A stretch of DNA of 64,000 nt from Paraplanobispora takensis (lineage in GTDB: Bacteria > Actinomycetota > Actinomycetes > Streptosporangiales > Streptosporangiaceae): NCBI RefSeq assembly GCF_016863195.1, contig NZ_BOOK01000005.1:186001-250000 (forward strand), written 5' to 3'. Positions 36,730-45,308 of the stretch are shown in pieces. Each line of letters opens with the position of its first letter. Positions within the stretch are counted from its first letter, which is position 1. Below the pieces are notes generated by a model. It saw nothing but the letters and a program-made list of their open reading frames with translations. It made no database searches and was not told the origin of the DNA. Position numbers and translations under genes: made by a program.

Positions 36730-37146
36730 TCAGGCGTAGGCGAGGTAACCGTTGAGCGCGAGGTCGAAGCCGTCGCGGTAGTGGCGGTAGGAGCGGTAGC
36801 AGGGGCGCCAGGCCGTGCTGTTGCCGACTCCGGCCCTGGCCTCGCGGACGGCGTCGGGGACCCGGTCGGGACGCAGCAGCAGCCCGCCGCAGAGATAGCG
36901 CGCCTCGGCCAGGACGGTGCAGGCGCCGGGGTCACCGGAGACGAAACGCCCCTGGCGCCAGCCGCTCTCCTCGTCCCACACCAGCGCCTCGCCGCCGATC
37001 AGGCGGATGGTGCCGGCCCGCGGGTCGCACGGCCCCGCCCACCAGTCCTCGACCTCGGCGCCCAGCGCCTCCACGACGCGACGCAGATAGAAGACTGGCT
37101 GGTGGCGCCATTCGTCGGTGTACGGCTCGACATGCTTCACAGCCAC
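36730..37146 (-). CDS. DUF6292-like protein, copy 2
   Basis: The 138-residue protein repeats the pattern of copy 1 (34966-35376): LRRVVEALGAEVEDWWAGP, CDPRAGTIRLIGGEALVWDEE, SGWRQGRFVSGD, YLCGGLLLRPDRV and YRSYRHYRDGFDLAL. The start is GTG 37146 (Val-Ala-Val-Lys-His), with AAAGGAG 8 bases upstream. It lies between the two small CxxC membrane protein genes, in the opposite direction. The 37147-37429 gap upstream has no gene that I can support. Function unknown; a lineage-specific duplication is likely. Confidence 0.7.
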   Translation of the reverse strand: MAVKHVEPYTDEWRHQPVFYLRRVVEALGAEVEDWWAGPCDPRAGTIRLIGGEALVWDEESGWRQGRFVSGDPGACTVLAEARYLCGGLLLRPDRVPDAVREARAGVGNSTAWRPCYRSYRHYRDGFDLALNGYLAYA

Positions 37147-37429
37147 AACGGGCACTCCTTTGTGCCTTCGCGCACGATCTCGGATCAGGTGCCCGCCCGG
37201 CACGGCCGCGGCCGGATCGCCGGCGGCCCCATCACACGGGGACGAGCACTCAGTGATCCTACTCACACCACCCGGATGCTCAGGCACGAACGGGGAGATC
37301 CGCTCCGGCGCGTCACGGGGCCCCGTTTGTTGGCTGAAATGTAATCCCCCGGTGACAACATATTCCGCCCGCCCTCCGTCTTTCTTATCAAGCACCTTCC
37401 CCGCCAACGAGCCGAAGGGAGTGAGTCGG

Positions 37430-37552
37430 ATGATCGCGGTGATTCTCATCGTGTTGATGGTCGTCACCATTGTGGGTTTCGAGCTGCTCCTCGGCTCGTA
37501 CCCCCGGGTCGGCCAGGACGCCCTCGAGCAGGAGCGATCCGGCCTGTCTTGA
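37430..37552 (+). CDS. 40-residue hydrophobic peptide
   Basis: The ORF encodes MIAVILIVLMVVTIVGFELL and then LGSYPRVGQDALEQERSGLS, a single membrane helix with a short polar tail. GGGAG lies 8 bases before the ATG, which supports translation. It is 51 bp upstream of the second CxxC membrane protein and may be co-transcribed with it. No family is recognised. Confidence 0.5.
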   Translation: MIAVILIVLMVVTIVGFELLLGSYPRVGQDALEQERSGLS

Positions 37553-37603
37553 AACGCGGCGATATCCGGGGAAGGCTTGTTTGACCCTTCCCCGGAGGAG
37601 CGC

Positions 37604-37909
37604 ATGTGGATCGCGGCCGTGATAACAGCCGGAATCGTGCTCATCGCTTTTCTCATCGTCCTCGTGCTTGTCGTGATCAGTATTCACGTCGAGGACAACC
37701 GCACCTCGATCACCGGCCGCGCCCCGGGCATCACGACGGCGGGCGCCCGGCGCCTGCTCGGAGTGAAGGTCGACCACAGCACCTGCCGCAGGAGACCCCA
37801 GGACGCCTGCCCGCTCTGCCTCCACCTCCTGCGCAAGGCCGAACAACAGGACGCCCCCGACCCGCGCGGGTTTCCGAAGGCACAGCCGGGCGAGATCATC
37901 GGGGACTAA
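37604..37909 (+). CDS. Small membrane protein with C-terminal CxxC, copy 2
   Basis: The 101-residue paralogue of the protein at 36425 has a membrane segment (about residues 2-25), VEDNRTSITGRAPGITTAGARRLLGVKVDHSTC and a cysteine motif ACPLCLHLL, then an extra polar tail (DAPDPRGFPKAQPGEIIGD is within it). ATG 37604 is preferred over ATG 37577 because GGAGGAG lies just upstream. The stop codon TAA is part of the -10 box of the next gene. Confidence 0.7.
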   Translation: MWIAAVITAGIVLIAFLIVLVLVVISIHVEDNRTSITGRAPGITTAGARRLLGVKVDHSTCRRRPQDACPLCLHLLRKAEQQDAPDPRGFPKAQPGEIIGD

Positions 37910-37912
37910 TCT
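37907..37912 (+). promoter_or_regulatory. -10 box TAATCT of a leaderless-type promoter
   Basis: TAATCT begins within the stop codon of the preceding gene and ends 7 bases before ATG 37920. There is no Shine-Dalgarno site, so the next gene is probably also transcribed on its own as a leaderless message. Confidence 0.45.
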
Positions 37913-37919
37913 CGGGCGC

Positions 37920-38345
37920 ATGACAGATCTGCTGCTCTGGCTGCACATCGGCTTCGCGATCTTCGCCCTGGGGCCGGTCACCGCGGCGACCGTGTCCACC
38001 CCGCGGTTCATCCGCGCCCGGAACGTCGACGTCCTGAGCTATCTGCACAGGACGACACGCGCCTACGCCATCGCCGGCGTCGGCGTCTTCCTGTTCGGCG
38101 CGCTCCTCGGCCGGGAGTATCTCGGCAGGCCGTACCTGTCGGTCTCCATGACCCTCTTCATCGTCGCCGCCGTGCTCCTGTTCATCGTGGAACGCGACCA
38201 GCGCGCCGCCATCCGGGTCCTCTCCAACGAGAACCCGGACGACGACGCCAAGGTCCAGACCGGCCGCATCGCCATGCTCTCCGGGCTGATCTCCCTGACC
38301 TGGCTGATCATCCTCGTCCTGATGGTCTGGGGCGACCCCGTCTGA
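37920..38345 (+). CDS. Four-helix integral membrane protein (DUF2269-like)
   Basis: The 141-residue protein has four membrane segments (about residues 5-25, 48-63, 74-90 and 117-137). Its start, MTDLLLWLHIGFAIFALGPV, resembles DUF2269/CopD-type families, in which an early histidine sits in the membrane. There are no cysteines, and I see no clear metal site beyond that. The family assignment is tentative. It converges on the cystathionine gamma-synthase gene, with 20 bp between stops. Confidence 0.6.
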   Translation: MTDLLLWLHIGFAIFALGPVTAATVSTPRFIRARNVDVLSYLHRTTRAYAIAGVGVFLFGALLGREYLGRPYLSVSMTLFIVAAVLLFIVERDQRAAIRVLSNENPDDDAKVQTGRIAMLSGLISLTWLIILVLMVWGDPV

Positions 38346-38365
38346 TCGAGACGCGCCGGCGTCGC

Positions 38366-39505
38366 CTAAGACAGGGCTTGGGTGAGGTCCGCCAGGAGGT
38401 CGTCGATCGACTCGATGCCGACCGACAGGCGGACCAGGTCGCCGGGGACCTCCAGGGGCGAGCCGGCGGCCGAGGCGTGGGTCATGCGCCCGGGGTGCTC
38501 GATCAGCGACTCCACACCGCCGAGCGACTCGCCCAGCGTGAAGAGCTTGGCCCGGTTGCAGATCTCGACCGCATCGGCCTCCCCGCCCGCGACCCGGAAG
38601 GAGACCATGCCGCCGAAGCGCCTCATCTGCTTGGCCGCGATCTCGTGGCCGGGGTGCTCGGGCAGCCCCGGGTAGAGCACCGAGATCACCTTGGGGTGGG
38701 CGAGCAGGAGGTCGGCCACCCGCTCGGCGTTGTCGCAGTGGCGCTCCATCCGCACCGCCAGCGTCTTGAGGCCGCGCAGCGTCAGCCACGCGTCGAACGG
38801 GCCGGCCACCGCGCCCATCGCGTTCTGGTGGTAGGCGAGCCGCTCGCCCAGTTCGGGGTCCTTGGCCACGAGCGCGCCGCCGACCACGTCGGAGTGGCCG
38901 CCCACGTACTTCGTGGTGGAGTGGACCACGATGTCGGCGCCCAGCGCCAGCGGCTGCTGGAGGTACGGCGAGGCGAAGGTGTTGTCCACCACCAGCAGGG
39001 CCCCGCAGTCGTGGGCGAGATCGGCCAGCGCCGCGATGTCGGAGATGCCGAGCAGCGGGTTGGTGGGCGTCTCCACCCAGATGATCTTCGTCTTCGGCGT
39101 GATGGCGGCGCCCACCGCGTTCATGTTGTCCAGCGCCACGGGGTCGTAGTGCAGCCCCCAGCGCTCGTGCACCTTGGCGAACAGCCGGTAGGTGCCGCCG
39201 TAGGCGTCGTTCGGGATGATCACGTGGTCGCCCGGCCTGCAGACCGTGCGCAGCACGGCGTCCTCGGCCGCCAGACCCGAGGCGAAGGCCAGGCCCCGGG
39301 TGCCGCCCTCGACTGCGGCCATGGCCTCCTCCAGGGCGGTCCTGGTCGGGTTGGCCGACCGGCTGTACTCGTAACCGGAACGCAGCCCGCCCACGCCGTC
39401 CTGCTTGTATGTGGACACCGCGTAGATGGGCGGCACGACGGCCCCGGTGTGGGGGTCGGCCTCCTGACCGGCGTGGATGGCCAAGGTCTCGAATCCTTCA
39501 GTCAT
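38366..39505 (-). CDS. metB: Cystathionine gamma-synthase / gamma-lyase
   Basis: This Cys/Met-metabolism PLP enzyme either makes cystathionine from an activated homoserine and cysteine, or splits it to cysteine and 2-oxobutanoate. The 379-residue protein has SGYEYSRSANPTRTALE, YGGTYRLF, ETPTNPLL, the PLP lysine in VHSTTKYVGGHSD (Lys199) and ESLGGVESLIEHPGRMTHAS. Motifs alone do not separate synthase from lyase. A cystathionine beta-synthase gene lies 1.7 kb away, so reverse transsulfuration from homocysteine to cysteine is likely (inference). The start is ATG 39505; upstream in-frame residues are Arg/Gly/Ala junk in a CCCCGAG-rich stretch. Confidence 0.92.
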   Translation of the reverse strand: MTEGFETLAIHAGQEADPHTGAVVPPIYAVSTYKQDGVGGLRSGYEYSRSANPTRTALEEAMAAVEGGTRGLAFASGLAAEDAVLRTVCRPGDHVIIPNDAYGGTYRLFAKVHERWGLHYDPVALDNMNAVGAAITPKTKIIWVETPTNPLLGISDIAALADLAHDCGALLVVDNTFASPYLQQPLALGADIVVHSTTKYVGGHSDVVGGALVAKDPELGERLAYHQNAMGAVAGPFDAWLTLRGLKTLAVRMERHCDNAERVADLLLAHPKVISVLYPGLPEHPGHEIAAKQMRRFGGMVSFRVAGGEADAVEICNRAKLFTLGESLGGVESLIEHPGRMTHASAAGSPLEVPGDLVRLSVGIESIDDLLADLTQALS

Positions 39506-39540
39506 ACGGCCAACGCTACTCCGCCCCGCGCCCCGTGAAC

Positions 39541-39610
39541 GTGGAGCGCCCCGCTCCCCGAGTCCCCGGCCCCGAGCCCCGAACCCCGAGCCCCGGCCCC
39601 GGGCCTCCGT
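39541..39610. repeat. CCCCGAGCC low-complexity stretch
   Basis: Plus-strand sequence between metB and the next gene consists of imperfect CCCCGAGCC/CCCCGAACC/CCCCGGCC units. It is intergenic and has no coding signal. It may form G-rich structure on the minus strand, upstream of metB. Confidence 0.55.
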
Positions 39611-39665
39611 CGCCGGCACCCCCCGAAGCCCCGGACCGCGGGCGCTCGCCGTATCCGCCCCGGCC

Positions 39666-39899
39666 TCAGGCGGCCTGCGACCGGCGCTCCGCGCCGTGGC
39701 CCGGCCGCAGCAGGACCACCTCGGCCTCCGCGGCCTGACCGGACTCCCCGGCCCGGATCCGCGGGGCCCGGATGTGGCGGCCGCTGCCGCCCTGGGCGGC
39801 CTCCCCGTTGATGCGCGACAGCAGAACCGGGTCGGCGAGCGTCAGAGACACCACGACGACGAGCCCGACGGCCAGGAGCACGATCCCGATGACAGTCAT
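39666..39899 (-). CDS. Small single-pass membrane protein
   Basis: The 77-residue protein has an N-terminal membrane segment (MTVIGIVLLAVGLVVVVSLT), then a polar, basic tail with RAGESGQAAEAEVVLLRPG. ATG 39899 was chosen because GGGGAGAGG lies just upstream; the frame stays open to 40013 but those residues look non-coding. It is divergent from the histidine kinase gene, with about 140 bp between. Function unknown. Confidence 0.55.
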   Translation of the reverse strand: MTVIGIVLLAVGLVVVVSLTLADPVLLSRINGEAAQGGSGRHIRAPRIRAGESGQAAEAEVVLLRPGHGAERRSQAA

Positions 39900-40023
39900 T
39901 TCCCTCTCCCCTTCGACGTGTCCAGCATCGCTCCCGGGGCCCTCGCCGTACCTCCGCTGAACGACCGGTTCGGAACAGGACGCCTCAGCCGATCGGCTGA
40001 TATACCGCCTCAACCGTGGGGAT

Positions 40024-40029
40024 TAGGCT
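40024..40029 (+). promoter_or_regulatory. -10 box TAGGCT of a leaderless-type promoter (histidine kinase)
   Basis: TAGGCT ends 8 bases before GTG 40038 and there is no Shine-Dalgarno site in between, the arrangement expected for a leaderless message. No clear -35 box is seen. Confidence 0.4.
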
Positions 40030-40037
40030 CAACTGCC

Positions 40038-41201
40038 GTGGGGGAAACGAACCGGCTCGTCTACTGGATCCAGCGGCTCAGCGAGATCGCTCTGATCGGC
40101 TGGCTGGGACTGCTGTTCCTGCTGGACATCGCGGTGACCCTCTCGCTCAGCTCGGCGGGCGCGCAGTTCCTGGCGCTGATCCCCGGAGGCTACGGGATCT
40201 ACGCGGTGCTGCGCCGCCGCCGCAGCCGCGTCCGGCCTTTCGTGATCACGCTGGCGCTGTCGTTCACGGCCACCGTCACGATCGGGGCGACCGGCGGCGG
40301 CATCCCCGGATTCGCCGAGACCGGATCCCTGCTCATCCTGACCATCGGCGGCCTGCGCTGGATCGAGCCGATCAGGAACGCCGCATTGTTCTCCCTGGTC
40401 TCGATGTTCGTCATGGAGTCGGCCGCCGCCCGGATCGGGGAGGACGACGGCGCCCTCGCCGCCAGCTTCCTCGTCTTCATCGGCTGGTCCGTCGCCGCCG
40501 GCATCGGCGCCTACCTCCGCTTCCAGCTGGAACGCCGCAAGGAGGCCGTCGACTCGGTACGGCGCACCGAGCGCCTGGAGCTGGCCAGGGAGCTGCACGA
40601 CCTCGTCGCCCACCACATCACCGGGATCGTGGTCCAGGCCCAGGCCGCCCGGGTCGTCGCCGAGCAGAAGCCCGAGGCCGTCCTGCCCGCACTCGACGCG
40701 ATCGCCGGCGCCGGGGCCGACGCCCTGACCTCGATGCGCCGCCTGGTGAGCGTCCTGCGGGCCGAGGACGAGGCGGCGCGCTCCCCGGGCACGCGCCTGT
40801 CGGACATGCGCCTGCTCGTGGAGCGCTTCTCGGCCGGCGGCCCCCAGGTGGCCTTCGACGTCGGCCAGGGCATCACCGACGACACCCTGGACCCGGAGGT
40901 GCTGACCACCCTGCACCGCGTCCTGCAGGAGTCCCTGACGAACGTGCGCCGTCACGCTCCGGGCACCGGCTGGGTGGAGGCCGACCTCCACCTGCTGGAG
41001 GGCGTCGTACGGCTGCGCGTCCGCAACTACGGCTCGGCCTCCGACTCCAAGATCTCCGGCCTCGGAGGCGGCTTCGGGCTGGTCGGCATGGCCGAGCGCG
41101 TCCAGGCGCTCGGCGGCCGCCTCATCGCCGGCCCCACCCCCGAGGGGGCCTGGGAGGTCTTCGCCGAACTGCCCGTCAAGGGCGGCCGGCCCGCCTCCTG
41201 A
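40038..41201 (+). CDS. Sensor histidine kinase, NarL/DesK (HisKA_3) type, no adjacent regulator
   Basis: The 387-residue protein has about five membrane segments in the first 165 residues, then a dimerisation/phosphoacceptor helix ELARELHDLVAHHITGIVVQAQAA (His near residue 186) of the HisKA_3 class. A HATPase domain follows, with LQESLTNVRRHAPG (N box) and GLGGGFGLVGMAERVQALGG (G box). Kinases of this class normally phosphorylate a NarL/FixJ response regulator encoded next door. Here the next gene is cystathionine beta-synthase on the other strand, with 3 bp between stops, so the partner is elsewhere. The signal is unknown; no extracellular sensor domain is evident. Confidence 0.9.
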   Translation: MGETNRLVYWIQRLSEIALIGWLGLLFLLDIAVTLSLSSAGAQFLALIPGGYGIYAVLRRRRSRVRPFVITLALSFTATVTIGATGGGIPGFAETGSLLILTIGGLRWIEPIRNAALFSLVSMFVMESAAARIGEDDGALAASFLVFIGWSVAAGIGAYLRFQLERRKEAVDSVRRTERLELARELHDLVAHHITGIVVQAQAARVVAEQKPEAVLPALDAIAGAGADALTSMRRLVSVLRAEDEAARSPGTRLSDMRLLVERFSAGGPQVAFDVGQGITDDTLDPEVLTTLHRVLQESLTNVRRHAPGTGWVEADLHLLEGVVRLRVRNYGSASDSKISGLGGGFGLVGMAERVQALGGRLIAGPTPEGAWEVFAELPVKGGRPAS

Positions 41202-41204
41202 GCG

Positions 41205-42575
41205 TCAGTGGTTGGCCAGGAAGGTCAGCAGGTCCTGGCGGGTGAGCAGGCCGACGGGCTTGCCGTCGTCGAGGACCACGGCGGCGTCGGCCTTCTCCAG
41301 GGCCTCCACCGCGTTGGCGATGGGCTCGCCCGCGCCGATCATGGGAAGCGGCTGGGACATGTGGTCCGCCAGCGGGTCCTGCGGGCGCACCCGGCCCCGG
41401 TAGAGGGCGTCGAGCAGGTCGCGCTCCACGATCGAGCCGACCACCTCGGCGGCCATGACCGGCGGCTCCTCCTTCATCACCGGCAGCTGCGAGACGCCGT
41501 ACTCGCGCATGATGGAGATGGCCGTGTCCACCGACTCGTGCGGGTGCGTGTGCACGAACTCCGGCAGGCCCGAGCCCTTGCGGCTCAGCACGTCCTTGAC
41601 CAGGCCCTCCTCGGAGGAGGTGGTCAGGAAGCCGTAGTCGGCCATCCACTCGTCGTTGAAGATCTTCGACAGGTAACCGCGGCCGCCGTCGGGCAGCAGC
41701 ACCACGACCACGTCGTCCGGCCCGGCCTTCTGCGCCACGCGCAGGGCGGCGACCGTGGCCATGCCGCAGGAGCCGCCCACCAGCAGCGCCTCCTCGCGGG
41801 CCAGCCGCCGGGTCATGCCGAAGGAGTCCTTGTCGGAGACCGCGATGATCTCGTCGCAGATCGTGGTGTCGTAGGTGGCCGGCCAGATGTCCTCGCCGAC
41901 GCCCTCCACCAGGTACGGCCGGCCGGTCCCGCCGGAGTAGACCGAGCCCTCCGGATCGGCGCCGATGATCTTCACCCGGCCGCCGGAGACCTCCTTGAGA
42001 TAGCGTCCGGCGCCGCTGATCGTGCCGCCGGTGCCGACGCCCGCGACGAAGTGGGTGATCCGCCCCTCGGTCTGCTCCCAGATCTCCGGACCGGTGGAGT
42101 AATAGTGGCTCTCCGGGTTATTGGGATTGGAATACTGGTCGGGCTTCCAGGCGTTCGGCGTCTCCCTGGCCAGACGGTCGGAGACCGAATAGTAGGAGTT
42201 CGGATGGTCGGGGGAGACGGCGGTGGGGCAGACCACGACCTCGGCGCCGTAGGCCCGCAGTACCGCGATCTTGTCCTGGGCGACCTTGTCCGGCACGACG
42301 AACAGGCACCTGTACCCGCGCTGCTGGGCCACGATGGCCAGCCCGACGCCGGTGTTGCCGGAGGTCGGCTCCACGATCGTGCCGCCCGGGCGCAGTTCGC
42401 CCGACTTCTCCGCCGCGTCGATCATCCGGACCGCGATGCGGTCCTTCACCGAGCCGCCGGGATTGAAGTACTCGACCTTGGCGAGCACCTGGGCGGGGGC
42501 CCCCGCCGTCACCTTGTGCAGTCTGACGAGCGGGGTGTTGCCCATCAGATCCACGAGCGAGTCATATACGCGCAC
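41205..42575 (-). CDS. cbs: Cystathionine beta-synthase
   Basis: This PLP enzyme condenses serine and homocysteine to cystathionine. The 456-residue protein has the beta-family core (LMGNTPLVRLHKV, Lys44 in GGSVKDRIAV, EPTSGNTGVGLA, GVGTGGTISGAGRYLKE) and, after about residue 330, a pair of CBS domains (ESVDTAISIMREYGVSQLPV and EPIANAVEALEKADAAVVLDDGKPVGLLTRQDLL) that usually bind adenosyl ligands. There is no heme-binding N-terminal extension. GTG 42575 was chosen because the family begins here (VYDSLVDLMGN) and GAGG lies 10 bases upstream. With metB nearby it supports reverse transsulfuration. Confidence 0.93.
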   Translation of the reverse strand: MRVYDSLVDLMGNTPLVRLHKVTAGAPAQVLAKVEYFNPGGSVKDRIAVRMIDAAEKSGELRPGGTIVEPTSGNTGVGLAIVAQQRGYRCLFVVPDKVAQDKIAVLRAYGAEVVVCPTAVSPDHPNSYYSVSDRLARETPNAWKPDQYSNPNNPESHYYSTGPEIWEQTEGRITHFVAGVGTGGTISGAGRYLKEVSGGRVKIIGADPEGSVYSGGTGRPYLVEGVGEDIWPATYDTTICDEIIAVSDKDSFGMTRRLAREEALLVGGSCGMATVAALRVAQKAGPDDVVVVLLPDGGRGYLSKIFNDEWMADYGFLTTSSEEGLVKDVLSRKGSGLPEFVHTHPHESVDTAISIMREYGVSQLPVMKEEPPVMAAEVVGSIVERDLLDALYRGRVRPQDPLADHMSQPLPMIGAGEPIANAVEALEKADAAVVLDDGKPVGLLTRQDLLTFLANH

Positions 42576-42745
42576 GCGACGATCACCTCGAATTACCAAA
42601 GCTGGGTCAGCTTGTCGTGTTCAAAGCCACGGTCTCCCGAAGGTCGCCGGGACGCGGCTGGTTCTGTAGAACAAACGCTACCGCCGAGCCGCAGTGACGA
42701 AGATGATCCGGTGAATCCCCGACGAACCGAGAAAGGTGACACGAC

Positions 42746-43720
42746 GTGATCTGGACACCCGGGGTGGCCCGGACCGCGAGGCGCATCGCGGCCGCCGCGG
42801 CCGTGGGAGGCGGCGGGATAACCATGCTCGGCGTGGCGACCTACGGGCTCCTGTACGCCGAGGGCATGATGGCCCGCCGGACGATCGGGCGCCCGCACGG
42901 CATGGAGGGGCCGCCCTCCGACGGTGTCTACGGTGACTTCGAGGGCGAGCCGATCAGGCTGGCCATGCTCGGCGACTCGACCTCCGTGGGGCTGGGCATG
43001 GCCGACCCCGCCGACACCCCGGGCGTGCTCATCGCGTGCGGCCTGGCCGCCGTGGCCGAGCGCCCGGTACGGCTCACCGTGACCGGCGTGTCGGGGGCGT
43101 CCTCGGCCGAGCTCGGCGACCAGGTGGACAAGGCGCTCAAGGCCCGGCCGGATGTCGCGGTCGTCTTCGTGGGCAGCAACGACATCACCACCCAGACGCC
43201 CCCCGCGCAGGCCGTACGGCACCTGCAGAAGGCCGTGCGGCGGTTGCGGGAGGGCGGGACGGAGGTGGTCGTGGGCACCTGCCCGGATCTCGGCTCCGTC
43301 CGGCCGATCGCGCAGCCGCTGCGCTGGGTGACCCGCCGCTGGAGCCGGCAGCTGGCCGCCGCGCAGACCGTCGGGGTCATCGAGGCGGGCGGGCGGACGG
43401 TGGCGTTCGCGGACCTGCTGGGGCCCGAATTCGAGACGAACCCGGGCGAGATGTTCGGACCCGACCGTTACCACCCATCTCGCCAAGGCTACCTACAGGC
43501 CGCTTACGCGGTGCTACCGTCTGTTTGCACCGCGTTGGAGTTGTGGCCCCAGCCGCAGCCCGTGCGCGGTGAATCGATCTACATTGCGGCGGCCAGAGCC
43601 GCGGAGGAGCCCGGCGCCGAGGTGTCCGCGACCCGCGTCGCCGGTCGAGCAACGGGGCCCCACGGACGGTGGGTGACGCTGCTCCGCCGGCGGACCGGGG
43701 CGCTGCCTCACGACGTCTGA
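42746..43720 (+). CDS. SGNH/GDSL hydrolase
   Basis: The 324-residue protein has an N-terminal hydrophobic segment (about residues 15-38), then the SGNH blocks: LAMLGDSTSVGLGM (Ser), VSGASSAELG (Gly), VVFVGSNDITT (Asn) and DRYHPSRQGY (Asp/His). Such enzymes are esterases or lipases; this one is probably membrane-anchored with an outward catalytic domain. The C-terminal 60 residues are polar and unlike the core. The start GTG 42746 has AAAGG 9 bases upstream. It is divergent from cystathionine beta-synthase and is followed 52 bp later by a lipoprotein gene, perhaps as an operon. Confidence 0.9.
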   Translation: MIWTPGVARTARRIAAAAAVGGGGITMLGVATYGLLYAEGMMARRTIGRPHGMEGPPSDGVYGDFEGEPIRLAMLGDSTSVGLGMADPADTPGVLIACGLAAVAERPVRLTVTGVSGASSAELGDQVDKALKARPDVAVVFVGSNDITTQTPPAQAVRHLQKAVRRLREGGTEVVVGTCPDLGSVRPIAQPLRWVTRRWSRQLAAAQTVGVIEAGGRTVAFADLLGPEFETNPGEMFGPDRYHPSRQGYLQAAYAVLPSVCTALELWPQPQPVRGESIYIAAARAAEEPGAEVSATRVAGRATGPHGRWVTLLRRRTGALPHDV

Positions 43721-43772
43721 GTTCGATCACACTCCGCGGCGACGCCGTCACGCCTCGCCTCATTGGAGTGCA

Positions 43773-45122
43773 ATGCCTGCGATCCGGCCCCACGCGAAAC
43801 CGGCCCTGGTGCTCGCCGGAGCCCTGGCCCTGGCCGGCTGCTCCGGCAGCGAAGCGGCCACCCAGGAGTACCCCGCCTGGCACAACACCGACGTGAGCAC
43901 GGTCAGCCGCACCGTCACCGGGGGCGGCGTCGCCATGGCGACGTCCATGAAGCCCGACGGGACGCTGGAGGCCGTGGCCCTCGACCTCGCCTCCGGCAAG
44001 AAGCTGTGGGCCGCCCCCACGACCATGGTCGGCCGCCTGCCCGGGATGGGGGTGCCCGCCCCGGCGATCGTCGAGACCGGCGGCGGCCGGGCCGTCGCGG
44101 CCTCCGTCGACCCGTTCGGCAAGGGCCGCTGGCACGGCAGGCTCGTCGTCAGGGACGCCAGGACCGGCGCCCGCAAGTGGACCCGCCCGGTCCACTCCAC
44201 CTTCGGGCCGCAGCAGTGCGGGGCGTTCGTCTGCATGTCCGAGCACACCGCCCTCTCGGCCGCCCGCGTCGTCGTGCTCGACCCGGCCACCGGCGGGGTC
44301 CGGTGGAAGATCCCGGGCGTCGCGGAGGTGCAGTGGTCCGACGCCTCGCGCGTGGTGTTCCTGCGGCTGGCCCGCAACCCCGTCCTGGAGGCCTACGACC
44401 TGAAGACCGGTAAGCTCGTCTGGCAGCAGCGGGTCGAGCGCGCCCTCGGCGCCGGGGTGGACATGTCGGGCGGCTGGGCCTTCGGCGCCACCGGCGAGGA
44501 CCTCATCGGCTACGTCGCGCCGTACACCAACCCCAGGACGAAGAAGGTCTCCGCCTTCGGGATGTTCTCCGTCAAGCTCTCCGACGGCACCGTCAACTGG
44601 ATGCGCCCCTCGGTGGTGCGCGTCTACCCCAGCGGCAGCCCCGGCTACGCCCCGGTGGTCCGCCCGGTCGACCGGCAGGGCCGCTACGGCGGGTTCGCCC
44701 GCCTCGACCCCGGGACCGGCCGCGTCATCGGCCAGATCCCCGCGAGCCAGGTCCCGGCCTCCGGATGGTGGCTGGCCTTCCCCTCCCGGATGGAGGAGAT
44801 CGGCTTCCTGCGGCACGGCGGCTCCGGGACCACCTTCGACCTGGTCACCGGCCGGGAACTGCCGATCGAGGAGGAGCGGGGCTGGTCCTTCTGCGTCACC
44901 GACCCCAAGCCGCTCACGCTCAAGGGGCAGAGTCCCGGCTTCTACTCGGTGGCCTCGCTGTGCGAGTTCGACCTCGCCAAGGGCAGGCGGGTGTCCGGCC
45001 ACACCACCCCGCCCGGATGGTTCACCGGCAGTCACGGCGGCTGGCGGATCTGGCGTGACGAGAAGGGCGGGCTGCACGGCGTCAACGACGCCACGATCAC
45101 CTCCCCCGGCATGTACGGCTAG
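43773..45122 (+). CDS. PQQ-like beta-propeller lipoprotein
   Basis: The 449-residue protein has a lipoprotein signal peptide (ALVLAGALALAGCSGSE, Cys near residue 23) and a series of PQQ/WD40-like blades, each with a turn of the type LDPATGGVRWKI, YDLKTGKLVWQQ or LDPGTGRVIGQI. No enzyme residues for PQQ or calcium binding are evident. Such proteins often act as scaffolds in the cell envelope. The start ATG 43773 is weakly supported by upstream sequence. It may form a unit with the SGNH hydrolase and ends at a hairpin with a T-run. Confidence 0.82.
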   Translation: MPAIRPHAKPALVLAGALALAGCSGSEAATQEYPAWHNTDVSTVSRTVTGGGVAMATSMKPDGTLEAVALDLASGKKLWAAPTTMVGRLPGMGVPAPAIVETGGGRAVAASVDPFGKGRWHGRLVVRDARTGARKWTRPVHSTFGPQQCGAFVCMSEHTALSAARVVVLDPATGGVRWKIPGVAEVQWSDASRVVFLRLARNPVLEAYDLKTGKLVWQQRVERALGAGVDMSGGWAFGATGEDLIGYVAPYTNPRTKKVSAFGMFSVKLSDGTVNWMRPSVVRVYPSGSPGYAPVVRPVDRQGRYGGFARLDPGTGRVIGQIPASQVPASGWWLAFPSRMEEIGFLRHGGSGTTFDLVTGRELPIEEERGWSFCVTDPKPLTLKGQSPGFYSVASLCEFDLAKGRRVSGHTTPPGWFTGSHGGWRIWRDEKGGLHGVNDATITSPGMYG

Positions 45123-45142
45123 CGGGGCCGCGCTTGTGCCAC

Positions 45143-45168
45143 GGTCCCGCCGTACGGTGGGACCTTTT
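45143..45168 (+). terminator. Intrinsic terminator after the beta-propeller lipoprotein gene
   Basis: GGTCCCGCC pairs with GGTGGGACC (45143-45151 and 45156-45164, one G-T wobble) around a 4-base loop, directly followed by TTTT. It begins 21 bases after the stop codon. Confidence 0.75.
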
Positions 45169-45308
45169 GGCATTCCGTAACAAAGTTCTGTTTCTTCCAC
45201 CCCCGGGTCGTGGCTTCGGACCTACCGCGCGGTAATCTCCGCAAAGGAGCGATTAACGAAACCCGCGAGCCGCGGCGCGTCAGCGTCGCCGTGATCACAG
45301 GAGACCAC

